DNA of 64,000 nucleotides, taken from assembly GCA_902362715.1 (NCBI GenBank), contig CABIXN010000001.1, positions 855,673 through 919,672 of the forward strand, given 5' to 3'. Origin of the DNA: Lachnospiraceae bacterium (GTDB taxonomy: Bacteria > Bacillota > Clostridia > Lachnospirales > Lachnospiraceae). The position numbers and the translations under genes were made by a program. A model generated the notes under the pieces. The model did not search any database. It was not told the DNA's origin and worked only from the letters and a program-made list of their open reading frames with translations. Below, in pieces: positions 26,255-36,234 of this stretch; within the stretch, counting starts at the first letter, position 1; the number at the start of each line of letters is the position of its first letter.

Positions 26255-27199
26255 ATGACAACACCCAAACAGCATCTGCTGCAAAAAACCTCTGTGGTAT
26301 GGATCTGTGCACTGATCTGTACCGCACTTTGGGGCAGTGCATTCCCATGTATCAAAACCGGATATGTATTATTTCAGATTCCGTCTTCCGATACTTCTTC
26401 TCAGATTTTATTTGCAGGTCTTCGTTTTTTCCTTGCAGGTCTTTTGACAATTCTAATCGGAAGCATCGGACAGCGCAGATTTTTGATACCTAAACCAAGC
26501 TCTGGTCCTAAAGTATTTGTTCTTTCCATGTTCCAGACAGTCATCCAATACCTGCTGTTTTATATCGGCCTGGCTCACACCACCGGTGTCAAGGGTTCTA
26601 TTCTGGGCGGCACCAGCGTACTGTTTTCTATTTTAATTGCATGTCTGATCTTCCGTCAGGAAACCTTCAGCAGCAGCAAGCTGGCGGGATGTCTGATTGG
26701 ATTTGCGGGCATTGTGATTGTAAACTTAAATGGAGCAGGAATGGAGCTGGGATTTACATTTACGGGAGAAGGATTTATGATCCTGTCTGCTTTATCCTAT
26801 GCCCTGTCCTCTATTTTTTTCAAACGTTTTTCCTCCGATGATGACCCGGTAACCCTAAGCGGTTATCAGTTCCTTCTGGGAGGTCTGATTATGATTATTA
26901 TCGGCGGAGCATCCGGAGGGCGTATCAGCATTTTAGGCGTATCTTCCATTCTTCTGCTGATCTATATGGCTCTGATTTCCGCTGTGGCATATTCCCTCTG
27001 GGGGATGCTTTTAAAATATAATCCGGTATCCAAAATTACCGTCTTTGGATTTATGACCCAGGTATTCGGAGTTCTTTTATCGGCACTGATTTTAAAAGAA
27101 CAGGGAGGGTTTGGCCCCAGAACTTTGCTGGCTCTGATTCTTGTCTGCATGGGAATCTATCTTGTAAATAAAAGCAAAAAAACCCCATCCTGCGGATGA
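26255..27199 (+). CDS. EamA/DMT-family transporter
   Basis: Drug/metabolite transporter family protein of 314 residues with about ten membrane helices in two EamA repeats (about residues 15-150 and 165-310). The start has a WICALICTALWGSAFPCIKT motif and the second repeat EGFMILSALSYALSSIFFKR. The transported compound cannot be told. It diverges from the selenium gene set and its stop codon lies in the loop of its own terminator. Confidence 0.88.
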   Translation: MTTPKQHLLQKTSVVWICALICTALWGSAFPCIKTGYVLFQIPSSDTSSQILFAGLRFFLAGLLTILIGSIGQRRFLIPKPSSGPKVFVLSMFQTVIQYLLFYIGLAHTTGVKGSILGGTSVLFSILIACLIFRQETFSSSKLAGCLIGFAGIVIVNLNGAGMELGFTFTGEGFMILSALSYALSSIFFKRFSSDDDPVTLSGYQFLLGGLIMIIIGGASGGRISILGVSSILLLIYMALISAVAYSLWGMLLKYNPVSKITVFGFMTQVFGVLLSALILKEQGGFGPRTLLALILVCMGIYLVNKSKKTPSCG

Positions 27200-27216
27200 T
27201 CTGCAGGATGGGATTT
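27184..27216 (+). terminator. Terminator of the EamA gene
   Basis: CCCATCCTGC (27184-27193) and GCAGGATGGG (27203-27212) form a 10-bp stem followed by ATTT. The stop codon (27197-27199) is in the loop. Confidence 0.75.
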
Positions 27217-27246
27217 ACACAGTATTATGCTATGCACCTTTCACAA

Positions 27247-27903
27247 TTAATAGTTTTCTTCTCGCAGTTCAAAAAAGCTCTGAGGATGCGCACATACCGG
27301 ACATACCTCCGGCGCCTGCTTTCCGATTACCAGATGTCCGCAGTTGCGGCATTCCCACATCTTTTCTTCACTCTTTTCAAACACTTTCTGCATTTCAACA
27401 TTACTTAACAATGCAAGATAACGCTCTTCATGGCTCTTTTCAATCTCGCCTACCATGCGGAATTTCTCAGCCAGTTCATGAAATCCCTCTTCCTCTGCTT
27501 CTTTAGCAAAGGTGGCATACATGTCTGTCCACTCGTAATTTTCACCTTCTGCGGCATGCTTTAGGTTTTCCTTTGTATCGCCAATGCCGGACAGCTCTTT
27601 GAACCACATTTTCGCGTGTTCTTTTTCATTTTCAGCTGTCTTTAAAAACAGGGCAGAAATCTGCTCATAGCCTTCCTTTTTGGCAACCGACGCAAAATAT
27701 GTATATTTATTTCTTGCCTGAGATTCCCCTGAAAATGCTGCTTCCAGATTTTTTTCTGTTTTTGTCCCTGCATAAGGATTTGTGCTCTCAGTCTCTGCCT
27801 TAACAAAAACAGATGCAGGCTGATGACAGCGGGGACATTTAAAGTCCTCTGTCATCGGCCCCTCATGAATATACCCGCATACCGTACAACGCCATTTTTC
27901 CAT
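27247..27903 (-). CDS. Rubrerythrin with N- and C-terminal rubredoxin domains
   Basis: Diiron peroxidase that reduces H2O2 in the anaerobe's cytosol. 218 residues in three parts: an N-terminal rubredoxin ([13 protein letters not shown] and CPRCHQP), a ferritin-like four-helix domain ([20 protein letters not shown], later EKEHAKMWF and [13 protein letters not shown] ligands), and a C-terminal rubredoxin ([20 protein letters not shown]). Classical rubrerythrin has only the C-terminal rubredoxin and reverse rubrerythrin only the N-terminal one, so both ends carrying one is unusual. A TTGACT-18-TATACT promoter lies upstream. Confidence 0.9.
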   Translation of the reverse strand: MEKWRCTVCGYIHEGPMTEDFKCPRCHQPASVFVKAETESTNPYAGTKTEKNLEAAFSGESQARNKYTYFASVAKKEGYEQISALFLKTAENEKEHAKMWFKELSGIGDTKENLKHAAEGENYEWTDMYATFAKEAEEEGFHELAEKFRMVGEIEKSHEERYLALLSNVEMQKVFEKSEEKMWECRNCGHLVIGKQAPEVCPVCAHPQSFFELREENY

Positions 27904-27947
27904 ACTATTTCTCCTTATCTGTTGAAAATATTCCTGTTTCTTTCTCC

Positions 27948-27977
27948 AGTATAAGTGATTCTTTTCCTGAAAGTCAA
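27948..27977 (-). promoter_or_regulatory. Promoter of the rubrerythrin gene
   Basis: On the minus strand TTGACT (27972-27977) and TATACT (27948-27953) are 18 bp apart, about 45 nt before the start codon and just after the HPr-like stop. Confidence 0.6.
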
Positions 27978-27987
27978 TGCTGTAAAT

Positions 27988-28245
27988 TTACAAATATTCA
28001 TTGAGAAATCTATGCAGTTTTAAGGCCGCATAGGCCTCATCTTCTCCTTTTGTACAGATTCTGATCTGATCTCCTTCTTTGGCCCCAAGATTTAACAGGC
28101 TTAAAATATGTTTGGCATCTGCCGTCCGCTCTTTTAGCTGTACCTGTACTGCACAATGAAATTTCAGCGCTTCTTTTACCAGCATTCCCGCGGGTCTTAC
28201 ATGCATACCAACGGGATTTGTAATTTTAAAATAAAATTCCTGCAT
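27988..28245 (-). CDS. HPr-like phosphocarrier without the regulatory serine
   Basis: 85 residues, HPr size. The active-site histidine is in NPVGMHVRPAGMLV (His about residue 15). In Bacillota HPr a Ser46 in the KSIMG loop is phosphorylated by HPr kinase; here the corresponding stretch reads DAKHILSLLNLG with His in place of that Ser. The protein may still carry phosphate on the His, but should escape Ser46 control. Start at 28245 with AAAGGTG 8 nt upstream. No PTS genes are nearby. Confidence 0.85.
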   Translation of the reverse strand: MQEFYFKITNPVGMHVRPAGMLVKEALKFHCAVQVQLKERTADAKHILSLLNLGAKEGDQIRICTKGEDEAYAALKLHRFLNEYL

Positions 28246-28389
28246 CTTTCCATCACCTTTTTTTCTTACTTTTTCCAAAAATTTTAGATTTCATACATAT
28301 GTATTTCAGAATTTTGTGTTATTCTACTAACATATGTTTGATAAATTTTTATAATTATTCAGATCAGCAAGGGAAAGGAATCTATATAT

Positions 28390-30159
28390 ATGGGAAAAAT
28401 AATCGGAATTGATCTCGGAACTACAAACAGCTGTGTTGCCGTTATGGAAGGCGGACAGCCAGCAGTCATCGTCAATGCGGAAGGAACCCGGACTACCCCT
28501 TCTGTGGTAGCTTTTACTAAAAACGGAGAACGCCTTGTGGGGGATACCGCCAAACGCCAGGCCGTTACCAACGCTTCCCGCACAATATCCTCCATTAAAA
28601 GAGAAATGGGAAAAAATACCCATGTTACCATTGACCGCCAGAAATACACCCCTCAGGAAATTTCCTCCATGATTCTGCAGAAACTGAAAAAAGATGCGGA
28701 AGATTATCTTGGACAGCCTGTAACCGATGCGGTAATCACGGTTCCGGCCTATTTCGATGACGCACAGCGAAAGGCTACCAAAGACGCCGGCCGGATTGCC
28801 GGCCTTCATGTACAGCGGATTATTAACGAGCCTACTGCCGCCGCTTTGGCTTACGGCCTTGATAATGCCCAGCCCCAAAAGATTCTTGTATATGATCTAG
28901 GCGGCGGAACCTTTGATGTATCTGTCATTGAAATCAGTGAGGGAATGATTGAAGTACTTGCAACTGCCGGAAATAACCGGCTCGGGGGCGATGATTATGA
29001 TAAACGGCTCAGTGAATATCTCGTTTCCGAATTTCAGCGGGAGCATGGCATTAACCTATCAAAAGATATGACTGCCATGACCCGTATTACGGAAGAAGCG
29101 GAAAAGGCAAAAATTGCTCTGTCTTCCGCCACAACTGTAAATATCAACCTCCCTTATCTTTCCACTACCCGCTCCGGTCCTGTTCATATGGATTTGAACC
29201 TGACCCGAGCCAAATTTGAAGAACTCACCAACGATCTGACAGAAAGCACCGCCGGCCCGGTGCAAACCGCCCTGGCAGACGCGGGTATCACCGCTTCCCA
29301 GCTTGGCAGGGTGCTACTGGTTGGCGGTTCCACAAGGATTCCCGCCGTCCAGGAAAAAGTCCGTATGCTCCTTGGACAGGAACCGGGAAAAAGCCTGAAT
29401 CCGGATGAATGTGTGGCTCTGGGCGCTGCCATTCAGGGAGGGAAACTTGCCGGGGACAGCAATCTTAATGAGATTCTTTTAATGGATGTCACTCCGCTGA
29501 CACTGTCCATTGAAACCGTGGGGGGTATTTCCACTCCTCTGATCAAACGGAACACTACCATACCCACCCGTTACAGCCAGGTATTTACAACTGCCCAAAA
29601 CTACCAGACCTCTGTTAATGTTAAGGTTCTGCAGGGAGAACGGCAGTTTGCCAGAGACAACAAACTCCTGGGAAAATTTGTTTTAAGAGGCATCCGCAGA
29701 GCTATGGCCGGCGTTCCGCAGATCGAAGTTACCTTTGATATTGATGCCAACGGCATTGTTAATGTATCTGCCAAAGATTTAAGCAGCGGAAAGGAACAGA
29801 GTATTACTATTACAAGCAGTACCAGCATGTCCGACGCCGAAGTAGACCAGGCGGTGAGAGACGCCGCCGCTTATGAAGCCTCCGACAGCCAGCGCAAAGC
29901 TTCTTTTGATCTTTTTACAGAAGCAGAACAACTGATTCGAAAGGCAGAAAATGCAGTGGCTAAAACCGGAAAACGTCTGGACCGGCCTACAAAGTCCATG
30001 ATCCGCTCCGACATTGCAGAGCTTCGGAAATCAATGAGAAAAGTAAAGCCCGCCGATATGTCTCCCAGCCAGGAAGAGGCTGTTAAAAATGCAAAATTCA
30101 AGCTGGAAGGATCAGCAGAATATGCTTTCCGTCTCTTAGATGAAACAGAAACGAAATAG
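28390..30159 (+). CDS. Stand-alone DnaK (Hsp70) chaperone paralogue
   Basis: 589-residue Hsp70. The ATPase domain has [50 protein letters not shown], and [11 protein letters not shown]. The substrate domain follows ([13 protein letters not shown], later [14 protein letters not shown]). It is 20-30 residues shorter than typical DnaK and lacks the disordered acidic tail. No grpE or dnaJ is adjacent and I see no CIRCE element upstream, so it is likely a second, specialised copy; the main dnaK should be elsewhere. An AAAGGA site precedes the ATG. Confidence 0.9.
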   Translation: MGKIIGIDLGTTNSCVAVMEGGQPAVIVNAEGTRTTPSVVAFTKNGERLVGDTAKRQAVTNASRTISSIKREMGKNTHVTIDRQKYTPQEISSMILQKLKKDAEDYLGQPVTDAVITVPAYFDDAQRKATKDAGRIAGLHVQRIINEPTAAALAYGLDNAQPQKILVYDLGGGTFDVSVIEISEGMIEVLATAGNNRLGGDDYDKRLSEYLVSEFQREHGINLSKDMTAMTRITEEAEKAKIALSSATTVNINLPYLSTTRSGPVHMDLNLTRAKFEELTNDLTESTAGPVQTALADAGITASQLGRVLLVGGSTRIPAVQEKVRMLLGQEPGKSLNPDECVALGAAIQGGKLAGDSNLNEILLMDVTPLTLSIETVGGISTPLIKRNTTIPTRYSQVFTTAQNYQTSVNVKVLQGERQFARDNKLLGKFVLRGIRRAMAGVPQIEVTFDIDANGIVNVSAKDLSSGKEQSITITSSTSMSDAEVDQAVRDAAAYEASDSQRKASFDLFTEAEQLIRKAENAVAKTGKRLDRPTKSMIRSDIAELRKSMRKVKPADMSPSQEEAVKNAKFKLEGSAEYAFRLLDETETK

Positions 30160-30166
30160 AGAAACC

Positions 30167-30213
30167 AAAAACTGCCGTATGGATTCAAAACGATTCCTTA
30201 CGACAGTTTTTTT
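30167..30213. terminator. Terminator after the dnaK-like gene
   Basis: AAAACTG.CGTA pairs with TACG.CAGTTTT, followed by TTTTATT on the plus strand. It also lies about 40 nt downstream of the convergent SDR stop. Confidence 0.65.
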
Positions 30214-30253
30214 ATTGCTTTACATTTTCAATTGTATGTCTGATTTTTATCTG

Positions 30254-31015
30254 CTACAGGCAGGTATATCCTCCGTCGATGACAAAATCCTGTCCGGTTG
30301 TGAGACTGGCAGAGGGGCCTGCCAGATAGATAATCATACCTGTTAATTCCTCTGTATGTCCCCAGCGGTGCATGGGAATCATGGGCATCCAGGCATCTTC
30401 CATTTCTTTTGGTACGTCTCCCATAGGGGTTTTAATATAGCCCGGGCTGATACTGTTGACACGGATTCCGTATTTTACCCACTCCACAGCCATACTTTTT
30501 GTCATATGAATGACACCGGCTTTGGAAGCATTGTAGGAGGTCTGTTCCTGAGGGAGATTAACAATTTTTCCGGAAATAGACCCGACATTAATAATACTGC
30601 CCGGTATTCCAAGAGCAATCATCTTTCTGGCGGCGGCGCATGCTGCAATATAAACGCCGGTAAGATTGGTATCCATAATGGCTTTAAACTCCTCTGCATC
30701 TGCTTCCAGTGCAGATTTATGCTGGCAGATTCCCGCATTATTAAACAGAATATGCACTCCGCCAAAATGATTTACTACCTGCTCAAAAGCTTCCTCTACA
30801 GCCTTTTCGTCCCGTACATCTGCGATCAGGCTGATGGCTTTACCGCCATTTTCCTGTATTATTTTTACAGTTTCCTCTGCACCGGATCTGGAAAAAATCG
30901 CCACTTTAGCCCCTGCCTTTGCAAGATCTATGGCTGCCTGCTGGCCGATTCCGCTTCCTCCTCCGGTAACCACTGCTGTTTTTCCACTTAGTCCAAACTT
31001 TTCTTCCAAAAACAT
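30254..31015 (-). CDS. SDR-family oxidoreductase
   Basis: NAD(P)-dependent short-chain dehydrogenase of about 253 residues. TGGGSGIGQQ cofactor motif near residue 15, NNAG near 90, catalytic Ser in VGSISGK and Tyr-Lys in YNASK, and a SPGYIKTPMG loop. It is close to sugar-alcohol/gluconate type SDRs but the substrate cannot be fixed. The ATG at 31015 has GGAGG 8 nt upstream. It lies 22 bp after the GNAT gene and is probably co-transcribed. Confidence 0.87.
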   Translation of the reverse strand: MFLEEKFGLSGKTAVVTGGGSGIGQQAAIDLAKAGAKVAIFSRSGAEETVKIIQENGGKAISLIADVRDEKAVEEAFEQVVNHFGGVHILFNNAGICQHKSALEADAEEFKAIMDTNLTGVYIAACAAARKMIALGIPGSIINVGSISGKIVNLPQEQTSYNASKAGVIHMTKSMAVEWVKYGIRVNSISPGYIKTPMGDVPKEMEDAWMPMIPMHRWGHTEELTGMIIYLAGPSASLTTGQDFVIDGGYTCL

Positions 31016-31037
31016 ACGAAAACCCTCCTTGGCATTT

Positions 31038-31538
31038 CTACAAGTCACCTTCATAACAGTACCATCTGTGTCCTAAAGCATCCGCCTGACCTGCATATCT
31101 GAAATTTAATTTCTGATATGCTCTCAGAGCCGCTGTATTTCCGGGACTTACCAGCAGATGAACACCGTCATATCCCCGGATACGCAGTACATCCATCACT
31201 TCCCGAAACAGTCTCTTGGCAAGCCCTCTGTTCTGATATTCCATTTTAACGGCCAGCCGTGCAATTTCCCCCGATCGTTTGTTCCTGGATTTCCAGGTCC
31301 AGTTATCCAGACGGTCCACCGCATCATCTTCATCCACAGAGATGGCTCCCACAATCATACCTTCCTCATTTTTCAGACAGAACACCGCATCCCTTTTCAC
31401 ATCATCTTCATAAATTGTTTCATTTGGATAATCCACAGACCAGGTACAGCCTTCCTGGTCCATGGAATCTCTGTAAATTTTCATTATTTCTGCTTTATCC
31501 GAAAGCAAAGCAGGAACAAATGTAAACTGTTCTTCCAT
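31038..31538 (-). CDS. GNAT-family N-acetyltransferase
   Basis: 166 residues with the GNAT fold. The acetyl-CoA binding motif reads MEYQNRGLAKRLF (QxxGxA), with SGEIARLAVK before it and SPGNTAALRAYQKLNF after. The target (small molecule or protein) is unknown. It is followed by the SDR gene. Confidence 0.85.
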   Translation of the reverse strand: MEEQFTFVPALLSDKAEIMKIYRDSMDQEGCTWSVDYPNETIYEDDVKRDAVFCLKNEEGMIVGAISVDEDDAVDRLDNWTWKSRNKRSGEIARLAVKMEYQNRGLAKRLFREVMDVLRIRGYDGVHLLVSPGNTAALRAYQKLNFRYAGQADALGHRWYCYEGDL

Positions 31539-31591
31539 TGATTGTTTCCTTTATTACATCCTTACCCTTTTAAGACAAACAGGCCGTATAT

Positions 31592-34500
31592 TTACCGTAT
31601 CCGTCTTCTGCTGTATACTCCCGCCAGGCAGGTAATTGCTGCCAGTGACAGAAGAAGAGAAATCACCGCACTATTTTCCGCCATTCCTGTTTTCGGAGCT
31701 ATTGTCTGGTCAGCACCCGGATAAACAGCTTTAGCTCCTTCTACTGTAATGACAGCTGTGTCTTTTGCCGTGCCGGCTTTAGCCGTAATCACTGCACTGC
31801 CTCCGGACAGCGCTGTTACCACACCGTTTTCATCTACATTTGCAATCTCAGGATGATCACTGGACCACACAATGGTTTCATCAAATGCAGTTTCCGGTTC
31901 TGTTCCTGCGGTAAGCTTAGCAGACTCTCCCGGTTTTAATGTAACTTTATCAGGTGACACGGAAAGCTTCTCTACACCCTGTGCCGTAATGGTTACTGTA
32001 CAGCTGGCTTTTACAGTCATATCTGCATCACTGGAAGCCGTAATTGTCACGGTTCCCGGTTTTAAGGCAGTAATCACCGGTACGCGCTCACCGTCAAAAC
32101 TGTAAGTATGATCAAGAGAAATACTGTCAACATCCCCGCTGACACTCCAGTTGATTCTTGCGCTGGATGGGCTGTCAGCTCCAAGAAGATCTGCTGTGAG
32201 ACTTACCTGCTGCCGGGGCTCATCTTTTGTCAACAATACAGATTTTTCACTGGCATCCAGACTTAATCCGGAAGGATAATCTACCAGATAACCGCCGTTT
32301 CGTGCCATAGTATTTTCTACACATGCAATTGCCGCAAAGGTCCAGCAGGAGCCAAGATTTCCCTGATTGCGAATGGGTGTCAGGGTACCGGTATCTCTTA
32401 AGTCGAACTGTTTTGGCAGATCAATCGCCGGAGCTTTTGTACCCCCTGCACTTTCAATAGACGCCCCGATGCCTCCGAATACAGATGCCTGCTCAACACC
32501 GGTCAGTACAACATTCTTTGTATTTTCAAAAATCTCATCTGCCTTTTCCTCTTTGCTGTCAGCTGCTTTGGTTTCTTCCTTTGGCTCATCTGCAGGAGAA
32601 GTTTCAGACGTATAGGTATCAGAATAAACATCGCAGGTATAGGCGCGGATATTCGCAAACATTCCCTGGCTTCCTACATCTATTTTCTCTCCCTCATCCA
32701 TCATAAACGACTGGTTTTCGGCGGGCTGTACGCTTTCTAAAAATCCGGAGATGTTGCAGCTGACCCCAATAGACACCTCTGCGTCCGGATTCTTTTTCTC
32801 TGCTTCCAGGCGGACCATCACTTCAAATTCTCCTCCTGCAGGTATGGTAACAGCCTGAGTTAAACGCTCGGTATAAAATCCCGCATACTTTTTGACGCCT
32901 TCCGCTACTTTTTTGCTTTTTCCGTTCTGGACAATACTGATCTCATATCTGGTATCTGTACTGCCGCTTACAAAAGATACAGCCTTTAATAATTCCGGAG
33001 ACTCCTTGGTATTCCTGAATACTTCTGAAGCTGTCAGCGACTCATCCATATATACAAAACTAAGCGTCCCGAAAGGATCATTCATATACTGGTGATTGTA
33101 ATTATCGGGCATTTCATCTGCCAGATAAATCGCCGGGTTATTGGCCATAATAAAAGCATCTTCATAGGAAAGATAGCAATATCCCTGATCTCCAACCTCC
33201 TCTCCCCAGGAATTTTTTATAATAAAAGCTCCGTCTTTAGATGGTTTTGGAATTTCCACATTTTCATATCCATTGGACTCAGCCGCCGCCTGATCTCCCG
33301 TAAAGTTATCTCTGCTGTAGGAATCATCCCACCCCACAACCGTTACAATATGGCCGACGTCTTTTCCCGGGAGCACATAATCATAATCCATTTTATCTAC
33401 GTAAAAGTTCAGCGCCTCCGGATCCCGATAAGCCCGGCCTACCAGCATATAAATATCCGCTGCTCCGTAACTGTACACAGCACTCTTTAAATTCTCAATA
33501 TAATTTTTCCGGGTGTCATTGGGCAGATACAGTGCATTCTGAACATGAACCTGTGCACGGTCCGAAAGATTTTTATAAGAGTAATCCCCGTCTTCTGCAT
33601 CCGTATACGGATCTGCAGACTCCTCTGCCGGGCCTGCCCAGTTAGAAAAATATGTCATGGACATCAGATAATGCCCGCCGCCGTTTATTCCTAAATCCCA
33701 GGCATATCCGCTTCCTGTTTCCAGATTTTTATCCCCCATGGCTGTGAGCATATTCATTTCAGAATAATCCAGTTTCGAAACAGCATCCGGCTCCATTTCT
33801 TTTGTCATGGTAAGCTGATACGTTTTCGTTTCAGAAAAGCTGCCGTCTTTTCCTGCTATTTTTACAAAATACTTTCCGCTGTTTACAGAAATTGTAAGAT
33901 TCTGATCCTTATTTTCCAATACAGAATTTCCAATCTCATCCCCCTGTTCATTATATAAAGAAAGTGTATAAGACAAATCCTTTGGCACTGCCAGCGTCAG
34001 ATTTAATTCGGCACTGTTTTCCAGTGTAAAAGCATATACATCCTCATCCTCCGGGTAATGAATGGTTCCTTCATATTTCCCTGGAAAACTTACAGATGCC
34101 GCCTCCTCCAAAGAATTATTCGGTTCATAACGGTCCCCTTTTCCGGTACCCGTCTCATAGACAAAGGTACGGATACTTCCCGGAATCACATCCTCTGCCC
34201 CCGGAATCACTGCAATTGCTTTTATAGTTGTCGGTTCAACAATAACAATAGGATCTTTATAAACTGTCCCATGTTCCCCTAAGGGGTCACTGCCGTCGGT
34301 AGTATAATGTATCTCTGCTTCCGGCCATTCGCAGGATAAGGATACCCTTATCCCCGGTTCTACAGCTCCGGCAGGAATATCTGTCTTTACAGCTCCGGTC
34401 TTTGCCCGATACTCCCAGGTGCTTATCTCAGAGCAGCTGCCATCTTTTCCCATTGTGCATGCTTTTAAAACAAGAGAACCTGTCACAGCAATGGGCTCAC

Positions 34501-36052
34501 GGTATTTGATACCGTCTTTTGAAGGATCGCTGCCATCGATAGTATAATAGATTTCAGCATTTTGATCTGAGGTTTTAAGACTTACCGTATCATTATAAAG
34601 CAGTATTCCGCTGTCGGTGTCAGTATAAACCCCTTCCAGTCTGTCAGAAGAAATCCCTGCAAACTGCATATGGGAACCGAAATCTACAGGTGTCACAGCT
34701 TCCTTTGATCTGTTGATACAAAAACTTGCGGCTCCGCCTCCAGGAATGGCCTCCATGGGATATTCCAGTGCCTCAATGGCATCCACTTCCACTCCATCAA
34801 CATTCGAAGGATTCTCTTTATTTCCGCTGAGGCTGTACAGGCCGGATTCATCTCTCAGATACAGCGCGGCGTTATAATTAGTCACAAGCTCTTCAAAATT
34901 TTGAACTTCTTTCCCTTCGCCCAGATATCCGATCTGCTCTAACGCAGCCTCCAGATCCTCCCTGTAACCGGTGCCGTTTACATTTAAGATCGTTTTATAA
35001 ATTTCATCTCCGCCGCCGGCCAGATCTTTTGTCTGATAAGCCAGATATCTGCCAAACAGATACCAGCTTCCGTAAGGAACACCAGATTCCTCACCATCCG
35101 GCACATACCAGTCTTCATAAATAAACGGATAGGTATAGCCATACTCCCTGGCTTTAGCGGTAAATGCTCCCACTTCATAAACATTTTCCGTGCTGGCAAA
35201 CCCGGCAATTTCAATGGCACACTGTGAAAACATCTCATTCATCCAGCTGTCACCATATCCGAAGGTCTGTGAAAAATTAATCAGATGCTGCAGCTCATGA
35301 GCCAGTGTGGACATTGTAACCTCCATTGGGTTATTCCCAGCCATATGGAGCATATCCATAACATTCCCGGTAGCGAATTCTGTCTCCTCTTTTGTATACA
35401 AATCAGCAGAATAGAAAAAACCGGCATATGGCATCTCATAAAATACAAAAGCCGTCTTTCCGTCGCCGTCTACATCCATACCGCTCCAGTCGCCAAAGGC
35501 TTTCTCCAGAGGATCGTGGATTTTCTCATCTATGGTATCTGCATATGCCTTCGCCTGCTCATCTGTAAGCACTTCCGGATGAGCCGCATCTCTCCAGATG
35601 GTGCAGGTATCGCCAACGGCTGCCACCTCAACCTCAAACCATCCGGCTCCGCTGGCATTATAATCTGAGTAGATTTCTTTTTTATCTCCCACCTGGTACG
35701 TACGGGATACCTGATTTTTCGCGGAACGGCCCTTGTCTGATAAAGGCGCCTTTCCTTTTATATTCTTAAGATCGGGAACACCGCAGCGGCCGCCGGCAGT
35801 CCCATTTTGTTCATCTTCCTTCTCTTTGAAAGCTTTGGCTTCCCCAAAAGAGATGCCTGTCTGCTCTGTCTGTTCTAGCTTCTCCTGGGAATCAATGGTA
35901 TCATCCAGGTTTTCCGCCATAATAATATTTCCGGAATAATCTGGCCCCTGCTTATCCACTTCAGACTTCTGTCCGGCAAAAACCGGAACCGAAATCATAG
36001 AAGCCGCCAGTATCACAGCCAGCAGAGATTTTCCAACTCTCTTTCTTCTCAT
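31592..36052 (-). CDS. Surface protease: M30-like HExxH domain plus permuted papain-like C1 domain, APKTG anchor
   Basis: About 1486 residues, exported (MRRKRVGKSLLAVILAASMI signal peptide). Order seen: a metallopeptidase domain with AHELQHL (about residue 252) and a downstream WMNEMFS Glu as in M30/M6 peptidases; two chitobiase-like beta domains (YYTIDGSDPSKDG, HYTTDGSDPLGEH); a PPC-like domain; then papain C1 parts with GHIVTVVGWDD (His about 901) and FIIKNSWGEE (Asn about 947); a stalk; then QGNLGSCWTFAA (Cys about 1236); Big2 domains; and an APKTG sorting motif, membrane helix and RRRIR tail. The Cys half normally precedes the His/Asn half, so the C1 domain is permuted. Start at 36052 with AGGAGA 6 nt upstream. 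Function: extracellular protein degradation or processing. Confidence 0.85.
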   Translation of the reverse strand: MRRKRVGKSLLAVILAASMISVPVFAGQKSEVDKQGPDYSGNIIMAENLDDTIDSQEKLEQTEQTGISFGEAKAFKEKEDEQNGTAGGRCGVPDLKNIKGKAPLSDKGRSAKNQVSRTYQVGDKKEIYSDYNASGAGWFEVEVAAVGDTCTIWRDAAHPEVLTDEQAKAYADTIDEKIHDPLEKAFGDWSGMDVDGDGKTAFVFYEMPYAGFFYSADLYTKEETEFATGNVMDMLHMAGNNPMEVTMSTLAHELQHLINFSQTFGYGDSWMNEMFSQCAIEIAGFASTENVYEVGAFTAKAREYGYTYPFIYEDWYVPDGEESGVPYGSWYLFGRYLAYQTKDLAGGGDEIYKTILNVNGTGYREDLEAALEQIGYLGEGKEVQNFEELVTNYNAALYLRDESGLYSLSGNKENPSNVDGVEVDAIEALEYPMEAIPGGGAASFCINRSKEAVTPVDFGSHMQFAGISSDRLEGVYTDTDSGILLYNDTVSLKTSDQNAEIYYTIDGSDPSKDGIKYREPIAVTGSLVLKACTMGKDGSCSEISTWEYRAKTGAVKTDIPAGAVEPGIRVSLSCEWPEAEIHYTTDGSDPLGEHGTVYKDPIVIVEPTTIKAIAVIPGAEDVIPGSIRTFVYETGTGKGDRYEPNNSLEEAASVSFPGKYEGTIHYPEDEDVYAFTLENSAELNLTLAVPKDLSYTLSLYNEQGDEIGNSVLENKDQNLTISVNSGKYFVKIAGKDGSFSETKTYQLTMTKEMEPDAVSKLDYSEMNMLTAMGDKNLETGSGYAWDLGINGGGHYLMSMTYFSNWAGPAEESADPYTDAEDGDYSYKNLSDRAQVHVQNALYLPNDTRKNYIENLKSAVYSYGAADIYMLVGRAYRDPEALNFYVDKMDYDYVLPGKDVGHIVTVVGWDDSYSRDNFTGDQAAAESNGYENVEIPKPSKDGAFIIKNSWGEEVGDQGYCYLSYEDAFIMANNPAIYLADEMPDNYNHQYMNDPFGTLSFVYMDESLTASEVFRNTKESPELLKAVSFVSGSTDTRYEISIVQNGKSKKVAEGVKKYAGFYTERLTQAVTIPAGGEFEVMVRLEAEKKNPDAEVSIGVSCNISGFLESVQPAENQSFMMDEGEKIDVGSQGMFANIRAYTCDVYSDTYTSETSPADEPKEETKAADSKEEKADEIFENTKNVVLTGVEQASVFGGIGASIESAGGTKAPAIDLPKQFDLRDTGTLTPIRNQGNLGSCWTFAAIACVENTMARNGGYLVDYPSGLSLDASEKSVLLTKDEPRQQVSLTADLLGADSPSSARINWSVSGDVDSISLDHTYSFDGERVPVITALKPGTVTITASSDADMTVKASCTVTITAQGVEKLSVSPDKVTLKPGESAKLTAGTEPETAFDETIVWSSDHPEIANVDENGVVTALSGGSAVITAKAGTAKDTAVITVEGAKAVYPGADQTIAPKTGMAENSAVISLLLSLAAITCLAGVYSRRRIR

Positions 36053-36083
36053 AACTCGTCTCCTTTTTGATAAATATACGTTA

Positions 36084-36112
36084 ATCATACCATTATGCTC
36101 AGAAAAAAACAA
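36084..36112 (-). promoter_or_regulatory. Possible promoter of the surface protease gene
   Basis: On the minus strand TTGTTT (36107-36112) and TATGAT (36084-36089) are 17 bp apart, downstream of the terminator of the previous gene, so the protease is transcribed on its own. Confidence 0.5.
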
Positions 36113-36138
36113 TGTCTGCTGTGGATGAATGGATAATA

Positions 36139-36191
36139 GAAAAAAACGGCCTCTCAATGGTCAGATTTTTAGGTCTAACCTTTGGAGGCCG
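36139..36191 (-). terminator. Terminator after the CUB-like surface protein gene
   Basis: CGGCCTC and GAGGCCG (36147-36153 and 36185-36191) with an inner GGTTAGA/TCTGACC helix, followed by seven or more T on the minus strand. It separates the surface-uptake operon from the protease gene. Confidence 0.85.
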
Positions 36192-36234
36192 GTACAGATT
36201 ATATCGCTTTTCTATTTAATTTTTATCTGTTTTT

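Noticed and set aside
28250..28390. CIRCE element before the dnaK-like gene
   Set aside because: The conserved inverted repeat (TTAGCACTC with its complement) is absent.
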